From the NCBI GenBank assembly GCA_902469555.1, contig CABRDB010000066.1:1-45583 (forward strand): a DNA stretch of 45,583 nt, in the 5' to 3' direction. Positions 16,422-23,331 of this stretch are shown here, one piece after another; the first letter of the stretch is position 1, and every line of letters starts with the position of its first letter. This DNA is from an uncultured Collinsella sp. (GTDB lineage Bacteria; Actinomycetota; Coriobacteriia; Coriobacteriales; Coriobacteriaceae). The notes beneath the pieces were generated by a model. It worked only from the letters and a program-made list of their open reading frames with translations. It was not told the origin of the DNA and did not search any database. Position numbers and translations under genes: made by a program.

Positions 16422-17843
16422 ATGACCAACCCTATGCAGTTCCCCGACGGCTTTGTGTTTGGCGGCGCCACCGCCGCTTACCAGGTTGAGGGCGAGACCC
16501 GCACGCACGGCAAGGGCAAAGTGCCCTGGGACGATTTCCTGGCTGCTCAGGGTCGCTTCTCCCCCGATCCTGCAAGCGATTTCTACAACAAGTATCCGGT
16601 CGATATCGACCTGTGCCAGCGCTTCGGCATCAACGGTATTCGCGTCTCTATCGCTTGGAGCCGTATCTTCCCCAGCGGCACCGGCGAGATTAACCCCGAG
16701 GGCGTCGCTTTCTATCACGAGCTTTTCGCCACCTGCAACAAAGCTGGCGTTATCCCCTATGTCACGCTAGATCACTTCGATACGCCCGAAGCCTTTTATC
16801 AGAACGGCGGCGAGGGATTCCTGACGCGCACGACAATCGACGCCTTCGTCGAGTACGCAAAGTTCTGCTTTGCCGAGTTCACCGAGGTCAAGCACTGGTT
16901 TACCTTTAACGAGATTCCCGCAACTGCCGAGGGCAGCTTTATCGTCGGCAACTGGCCGCACGGCGAGAAGTACCGCCTGGACAAGGCCTTCCAGCTCATG
17001 CACAACATGATGGTGGCCCACGCCAAGGCTGTCGTCGCCTTCCATGAGGGCGGCTTTGAGGGCGAGATCGGCATTGTCCAGAACCTGGAGCCCAAGTATC
17101 CCCTCGACCCCAACAACGCCGCCGACTGCGAGGCAGCTCGCATGGCCGACGTCATCAACAACCGCTGGGTACTCGACGCCACCTTCCGCGGCCACTATGC
17201 AGCCGACACCATGGAAGCTGCGACCAAGCTGGCCCATATCGCCGGCGGCGAGCTTGACGTCCGCGACGAGGACATCGCCGCGCTGACCGCCGCGCTCCCC
17301 TACAACGATTGCCTGGGCGTCAACACCTACAAGTGCCAGTTCCTGCGTGCCGCCGAGGGCGAAAACGACATCAACCACAATGGCACCGGCGACAAGGGCT
17401 CCTCGCGCTGGTTCCTCAAGGGCGTGGGCGAGTCATGCGTGCGCGAAGGCGTACCCACCACCGATTGGGACTGGATTATCTATCCCGAGGGCCTCTACGA
17501 CCTGCTGCTTCGTATTAAGAACGATTACCCCAACTACAAGAAGATCTACATCACCGAGAACGGCATGGGCTATAAGGACGACTTTGAGGACGGCTTTATC
17601 GACGACGCCCCTCGTATCGATTACATGCGCCAGCATCTCGCGTGGATCCTCAAGGCAATCGACGGCGGCGTGAACGTCGACGGCTACTTTGTGTGGTCGC
17701 TGCAGGACCAGTTCTCCTGGACCAACGGTTATAACAAACGTTACGGCCTGTTCTACATCGACTTTGAGACCCAGAAGCGCTATCCCAAGGCGAGCGCGTA
17801 CTGGTACAAGAACGTCGCGGAGACCGGCCTGCTCATGGCCTAA
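16422..17843 (+). CDS. lacG: 6-phospho-beta-galactosidase (GH1), module 3
   Basis: A 473-residue GH1 enzyme, the copy closest in length and sequence to LacG of lactic acid bacteria (GDKGSSRWFLKGVGE, RIKNDYPNYKKIYITENGMGYKD in part). The acid/base is Glu164 (TFNEI) and the nucleophile Glu379 (ITENG); SWTNGYNKRYG supplies the phosphate-binding Ser, Lys and Tyr plus the galactoside-selecting Trp. The ATG at 16422 has AGAAAGGA upstream; an in-frame extension to 16359 would run through the intercistronic hairpin and is not homologous. A strong terminator follows at 17866-17909. Confidence 0.93.
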   Translation: MTNPMQFPDGFVFGGATAAYQVEGETRTHGKGKVPWDDFLAAQGRFSPDPASDFYNKYPVDIDLCQRFGINGIRVSIAWSRIFPSGTGEINPEGVAFYHELFATCNKAGVIPYVTLDHFDTPEAFYQNGGEGFLTRTTIDAFVEYAKFCFAEFTEVKHWFTFNEIPATAEGSFIVGNWPHGEKYRLDKAFQLMHNMMVAHAKAVVAFHEGGFEGEIGIVQNLEPKYPLDPNNAADCEAARMADVINNRWVLDATFRGHYAADTMEAATKLAHIAGGELDVRDEDIAALTAALPYNDCLGVNTYKCQFLRAAEGENDINHNGTGDKGSSRWFLKGVGESCVREGVPTTDWDWIIYPEGLYDLLLRIKNDYPNYKKIYITENGMGYKDDFEDGFIDDAPRIDYMRQHLAWILKAIDGGVNVDGYFVWSLQDQFSWTNGYNKRYGLFYIDFETQKRYPKASAYWYKNVAETGLLMA

Positions 17844-17865
17844 CTTTTGCCGCATACCCCCTGTC

Positions 17866-17909
17866 GGCCGCATGCGAATCCCTCCACGGGTTCGCATGCG
17901 GCCTTTTTT
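17866..17909 (+). terminator. Terminator of module 3
   Basis: GGCCGCATGCGAA (17866-17878) and TTCGCATGCGGCC (17891-17903) form a perfect 13-bp stem followed by TTTTTT. Confidence 0.92.
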
Positions 17910-17938
17910 GTTTTGAATCAGGCCTAGCGTGCCGCTCA

Positions 17939-17994
17939 TCTCAATCTGTAACATTTGGCCGAGTTTTTTCACCCCCAACCGTTACTGATTGAGA
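17939..17994. repeat. CTGTAACA palindromic repeat, copy 5
   Basis: TCTCAATCTGTAAC (17939-17952) and GTTACTGATTGAGA (17981-17994) pair with one mismatch; loop contains GAGTTTTTTC. The most diverged of the five copies, located just after module 3. Confidence 0.7.
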
Positions 17995-18053
17995 CAATTA
18001 GATAGTCAAATCCGCGCTTTCCGAGCAGCTGTCATGCGCACCTCTTACCTTGT

Positions 18054-18128
18054 TTTCAGTATCACGAACATACTTTCGGTATCATTTCATGTTATTATGA
18101 TACCGAAAGTATGTTCGTGATACTGAAA
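18054..18128. promoter_or_regulatory. 32-bp perfect inverted repeat before the Fic gene
   Basis: Arms 18054-18085 and 18097-18128 are perfectly complementary over 32 bp with an 11-nt AT-rich loop. The right arm overlaps the ribosome site AAAGGAG (18126-18132), 9 nt before the Fic start. Each arm contains GTATCACGAACATAC and CGGTATCAT. It could be a strong operator, an RNA hairpin hiding the ribosome site, or both. Confidence 0.85.
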
Positions 18129-18136
18129 GGAGCCAC

Positions 18137-19369
18137 ATGCGCCAGTTTGATTACGCCACAGTCCCAGCGGAACTCGAAGCAACCCCAATCACCAATCTCC
18201 TTCTCTCGATACGCGAGCATAAAGGCCGACAACTTGTTCTGAGCCAAGTCAAACCCGAGCTTCTATCGTCCCTTATGGAGGAAGCTAAGATCCAAAGCAC
18301 CCAATCCTCCAACGGACTTGAAGGAATTGTTACCACCCAAAAAAGGCTCAAAGCAATCATGGCGTATTCCACCAAGCCAAGCTCCCGTGCAGAAGAAGAA
18401 ATCGCTGGGTACCGAGACGCGCTGTCGCTTATTCACGAGCAGCACGATTTCATTCCCGTAACACCATCGGTCATTTTGCAGCTGCATCGTGACCTCATGG
18501 CACACACAGCAATCTCGTATGGGGGCCATTGGAAAGACAGCGATAACGAAATCGTCTCCATCGACGATCAAGGTAATCGACTTGTGCGCTTTAGACCTCC
18601 TTCGGCTCTAGCAACCCCGGGACTTATCGAAGAAGCCTGTCGGTCCCTCAACGATGCCCTATCTCGCCAAGCTTGCGATCCCCTCCTTATATCACTCCGC
18701 TTTATCTTCGATTTTGTCAGCATTCATCCCTTCAACGATGGCAATGGCAGGATGAGCCGACTCCTTACAACGCTACTGCTCGAAAAGACTGGATACGACG
18801 TTGCGCGCTACGTCAGCATCGAACGACTTATTGAAGACAACAAGGCGCTCTACTACAGTGCCCTCGCTGCAAGTTCCACTGGATGGAATGAAAACGAAAA
18901 CAGCGAGGTTCCCTTTATCCGGTTCATGCTCGGAACCATACTGGCGGCTTACCGACAGCTCGAACAGCACACCCTGATTGAATTCAACACTCGCCCCATG
19001 TCGAAGCAAGCGCGCATAGCTGCTCTATTTCAGGAGAAACCCGGCGTCATTAAGAAATCCGACATCCAGTCCAACTGCCCCGATATCAGCGAGGTAACCG
19101 TTAAACGAACCCTCAGCCAGCTTGTTAGTTGCAGTGCAATCGAAAAAACAGGAGCGGGTCGTTCGACGGGCTACATACTTAAAGACGTCCATGCTCTGGA
19201 ATTATTCTTGCAATCTGTAATACCCAATAGCGAGCCAGCAATAAAACAAGGGCCCCCAAAGGATAAACTCCTTGAACGCATGAACCGCGCCGAAGATGAA
19301 AGCAGAGACGGACTCTACGAAGACTACGATTCATTCTCAAGGGATATCAAAGCGAGATACGGAGTCTAG
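18137..19369 (+). CDS. Fic domain protein with C-terminal winged helix
   Basis: Fic proteins usually transfer AMP to a target hydroxyl. The 410-residue product has an N-terminal helical region with an inhibitory-helix motif (SSNGLEG, residues 57-63; Ser58 and Glu62 fit S/TxxxE-G/N), the intact Fic active site HPFNDGNGRMSR (197-208), and a C-terminal winged-helix-like region about 285-350 (SEVTVKRTLSQLVSCSAI, then GRSTGYIL). Such Fic-wHTH proteins are common in bacteria, often autoregulated and mobile. A-rich codon use and lower GC than the flanking lac genes suggest acquisition. It has its own promoter region with a 32-bp perfect inverted repeat. The target is unknown; no toxin or antitoxin partner adjoins it. 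Confidence 0.9.
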   Translation: MRQFDYATVPAELEATPITNLLLSIREHKGRQLVLSQVKPELLSSLMEEAKIQSTQSSNGLEGIVTTQKRLKAIMAYSTKPSSRAEEEIAGYRDALSLIHEQHDFIPVTPSVILQLHRDLMAHTAISYGGHWKDSDNEIVSIDDQGNRLVRFRPPSALATPGLIEEACRSLNDALSRQACDPLLISLRFIFDFVSIHPFNDGNGRMSRLLTTLLLEKTGYDVARYVSIERLIEDNKALYYSALAASSTGWNENENSEVPFIRFMLGTILAAYRQLEQHTLIEFNTRPMSKQARIAALFQEKPGVIKKSDIQSNCPDISEVTVKRTLSQLVSCSAIEKTGAGRSTGYILKDVHALELFLQSVIPNSEPAIKQGPPKDKLLERMNRAEDESRDGLYEDYDSFSRDIKARYGV

Positions 19370-19581
19370 CCATATCTCAGAATGGCCTCACCCTTGTTGC
19401 CTAAAACTATTTGCACGTCATTTCACGTCACTTTGACGCGTAAAATAACGCGCAAATTTTTACGCGCCATCAAATTTGACGCACAAATGGTGTTTTTACT
19501 TATTACGTGTCATTCTGCACGTCATATTGAAGTGATAATCCCCGCGCCGGCAGAGGGCAGCAGTGTCTCCCGTAGCGCTAG
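19370..19581. other. AT-rich spacer with ACGCG/CACGTCA repeats
   Basis: Between the convergent fic and lacR stops. It contains several copies of ACGTCA and ACGCG, and a hairpin-like pair GCGTAAAA / TTTTTACGC near 19438-19466 that may terminate one or both genes. No gene is seen. Confidence 0.35.
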
Positions 19582-20346
19582 TTAGCAAATGACCTGTGTA
19601 TGTTCCTCGATGGCGGCACGATTCTCGGCGGTAATACCCGGCTCGCACACTACGGCGTCCAGGCTGTCCAGGCGGCAGAAGGTGTAGAAGTCGCGTTTGC
19701 CGATCTTGCTGGAGTCGGCGATCAGATAGCGCGAGTCGGCCTTGCTAAAGGCGAGCTGCTGGATACGACCCTCATCCATATTGGACGTAGACACGTCGCC
19801 ATCCAGAATGCCGTTGGCGCCGATAAACGCCGCATCGATGCCCAGGGCGCGCAGGGTATCCTCGGCCGTTGGTCCCACAAACGCGGCGGTGCGGCGACGG
19901 TACATACCGCCCACGAGGCACAAGTCGCAGTCCTCGCGCGCCTCGAGCAGGTTAAACACCGAAAGCGAATTGGTCACAATGCGCAGGCGAAACGTCGGCA
20001 GCATCGAGGCCATCTGCTCAACCGTGGTACCCGTGCCCAAAAAGATGGTCGAGCCTTCCTCGATAAGCTCCACAGCACGGCGCGCAATCTGCAGCTTTTC
20101 CTCGGCATGCTTCGTGCGCTTTTCGGTGTGCGAATACTCATGGCGCAACATAGCGTGGGGACGACCCTGTGCACTGCGGGCGCCGCCGTGCACGCGCTCG
20201 ATCTCGCCCAGGCTCGCAAGCTCCTCAAGATCGCGACGAATCGTCATGTCCGAGACGCCCAGCGCATCCGAAATCTCCTTGACCGAGACCGTGCCCTGCT
20301 CTTCGAGCAGCTGACGAACCTTATCCTGTCGCTCCGCTTTAATCAC
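19582..20346 (-). CDS. lacR: DeoR-family repressor, LacR-like
   Basis: A 254-residue DeoR regulator. The N-terminal helix-turn-helix (VSVKEISDALGVSDMTIRRD, residues 20-39) and the HGGARS motif match LacR of lactic acid bacteria, as do GSTIFLGTGTTVE (phosphosugar-binding GTT loop), RIVTNSLSVFN and ADSSKIGKRDFYTFC. Family knowledge: LacR represses tagatose-6-phosphate genes and is released by tagatose-6-phosphate. It is divergent from galM; the gap carries TTCAAACAGTAACGAACAAA, which resembles sites before lacF and lacAB, so autoregulation plus control of lacAB, lacF and galM is inferred. The symbol is by similarity; other DeoR sugar regulators cannot be ruled out. Confidence 0.82.
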   Translation of the reverse strand: MIKAERQDKVRQLLEEQGTVSVKEISDALGVSDMTIRRDLEELASLGEIERVHGGARSAQGRPHAMLRHEYSHTEKRTKHAEEKLQIARRAVELIEEGSTIFLGTGTTVEQMASMLPTFRLRIVTNSLSVFNLLEAREDCDLCLVGGMYRRRTAAFVGPTAEDTLRALGIDAAFIGANGILDGDVSTSNMDEGRIQQLAFSKADSRYLIADSSKIGKRDFYTFCRLDSLDAVVCEPGITAENRAAIEEHTQVIC

Positions 20347-20379
20347 GATGAATCCTCGCCGTTCTGTGCGCGCATATCA

Positions 20380-20400
20380 TTCAAACAGTAACGAACAAAT
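20380..20400. promoter_or_regulatory. Candidate LacR site between lacR and galM
   Basis: TTCAAACAGTAACGAACAAA matches the lacF upstream site 3231-3250 at 16 or so of 20 positions and shares the GAACAAA half with the lacA site at 1396-1402. Confidence 0.45.
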
Positions 20401-20552
20401 TGTATCAGACTCATGCGCGTCAAAAATGAACGCCCGCACAGCTCCAATCATCACTTTTTTGAGAAAAATACTCCCTGCTTTAGTGGGGTGTAGTGATAAT
20501 CTCACCTGTTCGCGCTACAGTTTGTCCGAAATATCTCGATGTTAGGAACCAA

Positions 20553-21605
20553 ATGATCACTTCCGAGCTTTTCGGCACCGCGCCGTGCGGTACCCCCGTT
20601 CATCGTTACACCCTCAACGGGCCCGAGATCTGCGTTCGCATTATGGACTATGGCGCCACCGTGCTGGGTATCGATGTGCCCGACATTCCCGGCAACGTGC
20701 GCGATGTGGTGCTGGGCTTCGATAAGCTCGAGGATTACTTTGACAACCCCGCCTGCTTTGGCGCGACCATCGGCCCCGTGGCCAACCGCACCGCGGGCGC
20801 CACGATCACCATCGCCGGCACGGACTGGCATATGCCCACCAACGAAGGCATCAACAACCTGCACAGCGATCTTGAGCACGGCCTGCACAAGCGCGTGTGG
20901 GACGTTGAACTCGACGAGGTCCACAATGCCGTGCGCATGACCACCTCGCTTGAAGATGGCGAGCTGGGCCTGCCCGGCAACCGCACCTTTACGGCCGTGT
21001 TCACCGTGACGCGCACCGGCTGCTTCCGTATCGAATACGGCTGCGAGAGCGACCGCGCCACCTACGTGTCCATGACCAACCACACGTACTTTAACCTTGC
21101 CGGTCATAACGCCGGCATGGACTGCGAGCACTTCTTCGTTGCCAACGCTGCCCACTACCTGCCCATTAACGATCAGAACATTCCCACCGGCGAGATTGCT
21201 CCGGTCGAGGGAACACCGTTTGACTTTCGCGAGCTGCGCCCCGTCGCTCCCGGCATGGAAGCCGACGACCCGCAGATCAAGCAGGCACGTGGCTACGATC
21301 ACTGCCTGTGTATCGATAACTATCAGTACGGCCGTAATCTGCGCCGCGCCCTGCACGTCGAGGAGATGTGGACCGGTCGTGAGATGGACTACTACACCAC
21401 TGCCCCGGGCGTGCAGCTCTACACCGGCAACTGGCTGGGCGACGAGCACGCCAAGGACGATGCCAACTATGGCTGGGGCGCCGGCTTTGCCCTCGAGGCC
21501 GAGATGTACCCCGACACGCCGCACCAGCCTCTGTTCCCGCAGGGCATTGTGGGCCCGGGTCACCCCTACAGTAATGTGATCGAATACCACTTTATGAGGC
21601 ACTAA
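20553..21605 (+). CDS. galM: Galactose mutarotase (aldose 1-epimerase)
   Basis: This enzyme interconverts alpha and beta anomers of galactose or glucose released by the glycosidases. The 350-residue product has GalM landmarks: NRTAGATITI, NLHSDLEHGLHKRVWD, MTNHTYFNLAGH with the catalytic His, GYDHCLCID, LYTGNWL and the C-terminal catalytic-Glu region ALEAEMYPDTPHQPLFPQG. The ATG at 20553 has AGGA 6 nt upstream; an upstream in-frame start lacks homology. It is divergent from lacR and is followed by a strong terminator. A LacX-type epimerase homologue at 24998-25879 is a different family branch. Confidence 0.92.
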   Translation: MITSELFGTAPCGTPVHRYTLNGPEICVRIMDYGATVLGIDVPDIPGNVRDVVLGFDKLEDYFDNPACFGATIGPVANRTAGATITIAGTDWHMPTNEGINNLHSDLEHGLHKRVWDVELDEVHNAVRMTTSLEDGELGLPGNRTFTAVFTVTRTGCFRIEYGCESDRATYVSMTNHTYFNLAGHNAGMDCEHFFVANAAHYLPINDQNIPTGEIAPVEGTPFDFRELRPVAPGMEADDPQIKQARGYDHCLCIDNYQYGRNLRRALHVEEMWTGREMDYYTTAPGVQLYTGNWLGDEHAKDDANYGWGAGFALEAEMYPDTPHQPLFPQGIVGPGHPYSNVIEYHFMRH

Positions 21606-21633
21606 GCCCATAACGCAACATATCGCACAGCAG

Positions 21634-21666
21634 CGCCCGCCGGCACACCGCCGACGGGCGTTTTTC
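21634..21666 (+). terminator. Terminator of galM
   Basis: CGCCCGCCGGC (21634-21644) and GCCGACGGGCG (21650-21660) pair with one mismatch, followed by TTTTTC. Confidence 0.85.
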
Positions 21667-21669
21667 TAC

Positions 21670-21700
21670 CTAGTCATTGGGGACGTTCTTGGATGACTAG
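21670..21700. repeat. GGGGACGTTC palindromic element at the 3' end of the EIIB paralogue
   Basis: CTAGTCAT (21670-21677) and ATGACTAG (21693-21700) flank TGGGGACGTTC (21678-21688). It is the reverse complement of the 2658-2688 element at most positions. The stop codon of the adjoining gene (21674-21676) lies inside it. Confidence 0.6.
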
Positions 21701-22168
21701 TTGAATGGGGTCGGGGTCGGAGCTGGGGAGGTAACGGATTTCTAGCTCTATGCCGAGCTCTTGCAACTCTTTGAAGGCGGCGACATCTGCGTCGCCTATG
21801 GCGACTGCGGGTGTTGCGGGACGCTTGCCCTCCCCTGCCTGCATATGACCAATGCTGATCTTGCTGATCGGCACACCGCCCTTAACCAGCGCAAGTGCAT
21901 CAGCGGGCGACGCCACCATGATGAGAATCCATTGGCGCGGCGTTGCGGTATGAATGATGTCGATGGTCCTTTGCACCGAGAAAAACCGCGTCCAAACGCC
22001 TTCTGGCGCCGCCACCCTCATCGGTGCCCACTTGCGCGAATCCGCCGCGATCTCATCATTGATGATTAGGACAAGGTTGGAACCCACGGCTTCGTTCCAC
22101 AGCTCAACGTCTTGCCCGTACATGAAACGGTCGTCGATGCGTGTGAGAAGAATCTTGGGTTGTGCCAT
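21674..22168 (-). CDS. Orphan mannose-family PTS EIIB paralogue lacking the active-site His
   Basis: The 164-residue product aligns along its whole length with the PTS EIIB at 32143-32625: ILLTRID, AAPxGVxTRFFSxQ, LVKGGVPI and DVAAFKELQELGxELEIR are shared. The phosphorylated His17 (RLVHGQV) is Tyr17 here (RFMYGQD), so phosphotransfer by the usual route is impossible. The gene is otherwise intact, without frameshift. No EIIA, EIIC or EIID adjoins it. The start at 22168 (GGGG upstream) gives the family N-terminus MAQPKILL; a TTG at 22219 is the alternative. Its last residues and stop codon come from a dispersed repeat. It may be a regulatory pseudo-EIIB or an early pseudogene. Confidence 0.85.
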   Translation of the reverse strand: MAQPKILLTRIDDRFMYGQDVELWNEAVGSNLVLIINDEIAADSRKWAPMRVAAPEGVWTRFFSVQRTIDIIHTATPRQWILIMVASPADALALVKGGVPISKISIGHMQAGEGKRPATPAVAIGDADVAAFKELQELGIELEIRYLPSSDPDPIQLVIQERPQ

Positions 22169-22257
22169 CGCTGCCCCATTCTTTTTGAGACCCGTAAGAG
22201 CAAGACATCGCGTCTCCAATATTAGTGCATTTAAAGTGAGAAAAGCCGTCAGAACCC

Positions 22258-22286
22258 TTGCGCGGATGTGCGATGTCCCGTATCAT
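22258..22286 (+). promoter_or_regulatory. Probable sigma-A promoter of tRNA-Thr
   Basis: TTGCGC (22258-22263), a 17-nt spacer and TATCAT (22281-22286) lie about 40 nt before the tRNA. Confidence 0.45.
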
Positions 22287-22325
22287 AGACAGCCGTTGAC
22301 GCCTCAGTTGCGTCACCACATGGTC

Positions 22326-22401
22326 GCCAGCGTAGCTCAGTTGGTAGAGCACCGCTCTCGTAAAGCGGGGGTCACCGGTTCGAGCCCGGTCGCTGGCTCC
22401 A
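22326..22401 (+). tRNA. tRNA-Thr (anticodon CGT)
   Basis: The acceptor arms GCCAGCG and CGCTGGC pair perfectly, the D-arm has AGCTCAGTTGGTAGAGC, the anticodon loop is CTCGTAA with anticodon CGT (reads ACG, Thr), and the T-arm has GGTTCGAGCCC. CCA is encoded. 76 nt, complete. Confidence 0.96.
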
Positions 22402-22412
22402 TTGCACAAGAT

Positions 22413-22436
22413 AGCCGCCTTCGGGCGGCTTTTTTG
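22413..22436 (+). terminator. Terminator of tRNA-Thr
   Basis: AGCCGCC-TTCG-GGCGGCT (22413-22430) followed by TTTTT. Confidence 0.92.
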
Positions 22437-22439
22437 TTG

Positions 22440-22830
22440 CCGATTCGGCCACTCGGTGGACTTCGGATTTAATGCTTAGGGGGCGGGGATTTACCAAAGT
22501 GAAATTATAATGAAAAGAAACCCAGCTGCAACAATTGCCATGGTGAGGGCTCGAATTGGCCATATAGATTTAAAATAGCCACGATACCTTCTCTTTTGCT
22601 GGAACGATATATCTATACAAGGTTGTGAGCGGAAAACAAAAATACGTCGATTGCTATCCGACAAACGGGTCTGGAATTGCATTCACCGGCATTTCGGGGC
22701 AGATTGATACACATGTACGAAAGGGAACCTATGTGGTGCGTTGGGTTGGAGCTGCTGCAGGCCCGATATGGATTGCGGTCTTGCGCCCCGATGTCCAAAT
22801 AGGTTTCTCTCTCTAGACGGGAAGTTGCTC
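22440..22830. other. AT-richer gap after tRNA-Thr, possible gene remnants
   Basis: No convincing gene. A short leftward frame (22491-22682) ends in a single hydrophobic segment (TMAIVAAGFLFIIISLW), and a short rightward frame (22625-22816, SGKQKYVDCYPTNGSGIAFTG in part) has no recognisable fold. Base composition is lower in GC than around it. tRNA 3' flanks are common integration sites, so decayed foreign DNA is plausible. Confidence 0.35.
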
Positions 22831-23196
22831 ATGGACGCCATATATGACGGAGATGACTGGGTCGATCACTATACTTGGCGCCTGGTCGGCTCGAACGACA
22901 ATGGGGATGTGGTGTTTGATGGACTATGTCCAAAGCATCTCCATCCTTTTGTCTCGTCGTTAATTGAGAGTTCCGCTCGTGTTGCCCCCTACAGCTCGGC
23001 ATCGCTTCATGATACGGACGTTTTGAAGACCATAAGGGAATCAATTGACGAGGGCACGATGAGCGGCCCGCTGTTTTCTCGGCTTGTGGGGCTAGATGAG
23101 ATTGGCTCGAAACGACTGCTTGCGGGCGAAAAAGTGGAACTCACTTATCGGTCGATGATTTCAATCCTGCGGCTAGCCGATGTTCTTCGCAAATAA
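22831..23196 (+). CDS. Hypothetical 121-residue protein
   Basis: I do not recognise the family. The likely start is MDAIYDGDDWVDHYTWRLVG with GGGAAG about 8 nt upstream; the open frame extends to 22741 without similarity. The product is acidic and soluble, with no membrane segment; the C-terminal third (LFSRLVGLDEIGSKRLLAGE then RSMISILRLADVLRK) looks helical and may form a small helix-turn-helix-like fold. Codon use is less GC-biased than in the lac genes. It stands alone between the tRNA and a convergent yhcH, with a palindrome block after it. Confidence 0.5.
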   Translation: MDAIYDGDDWVDHYTWRLVGSNDNGDVVFDGLCPKHLHPFVSSLIESSARVAPYSSASLHDTDVLKTIRESIDEGTMSGPLFSRLVGLDEIGSKRLLAGEKVELTYRSMISILRLADVLRK

Positions 23197-23225
23197 ATGA
23201 GGCTTCCCTATTCAAAAACCGAAAA

Positions 23226-23301
23226 CCCCGCCAAACGTGATTCCCCTAGGGAAAACACGCTTGGCGGGGTCGTGGCGTGATTCCCCTAGGGGAATCACGC
23301 C
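23226..23301. repeat. Two adjacent palindromes sharing CGTGATTCCCCTAGGG
   Basis: The first (23226-23269) has outer arms CCCCGCCAA/TTGGCGGGG and inner CGTG/CACG around ATTCCCCTAGGGAAAA. The second (23274-23301) is a perfect 28-bp palindrome centred on the same CCCCTAGGGG. They lie between convergent genes and may terminate both, or be protein sites; no U-tract follows. Confidence 0.65.
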
Positions 23302-23331
23302 ATCAGACGAACAGCTCAGCCGAGCGGCTCG

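Noticed and set aside
16749..16785. His to Asp change in the TLDHFDTP loop of LacG3 as an active-site loss
   Set aside because: The conserved glycone-binding His is the one before FD, which is kept; the changed residue is the variable one.
22741..22830. Upstream part of the frame of the 22831-23196 protein
   Set aside because: No ribosome site at the earlier start, Cys/Pro-rich odd sequence, and a good site before 22831.
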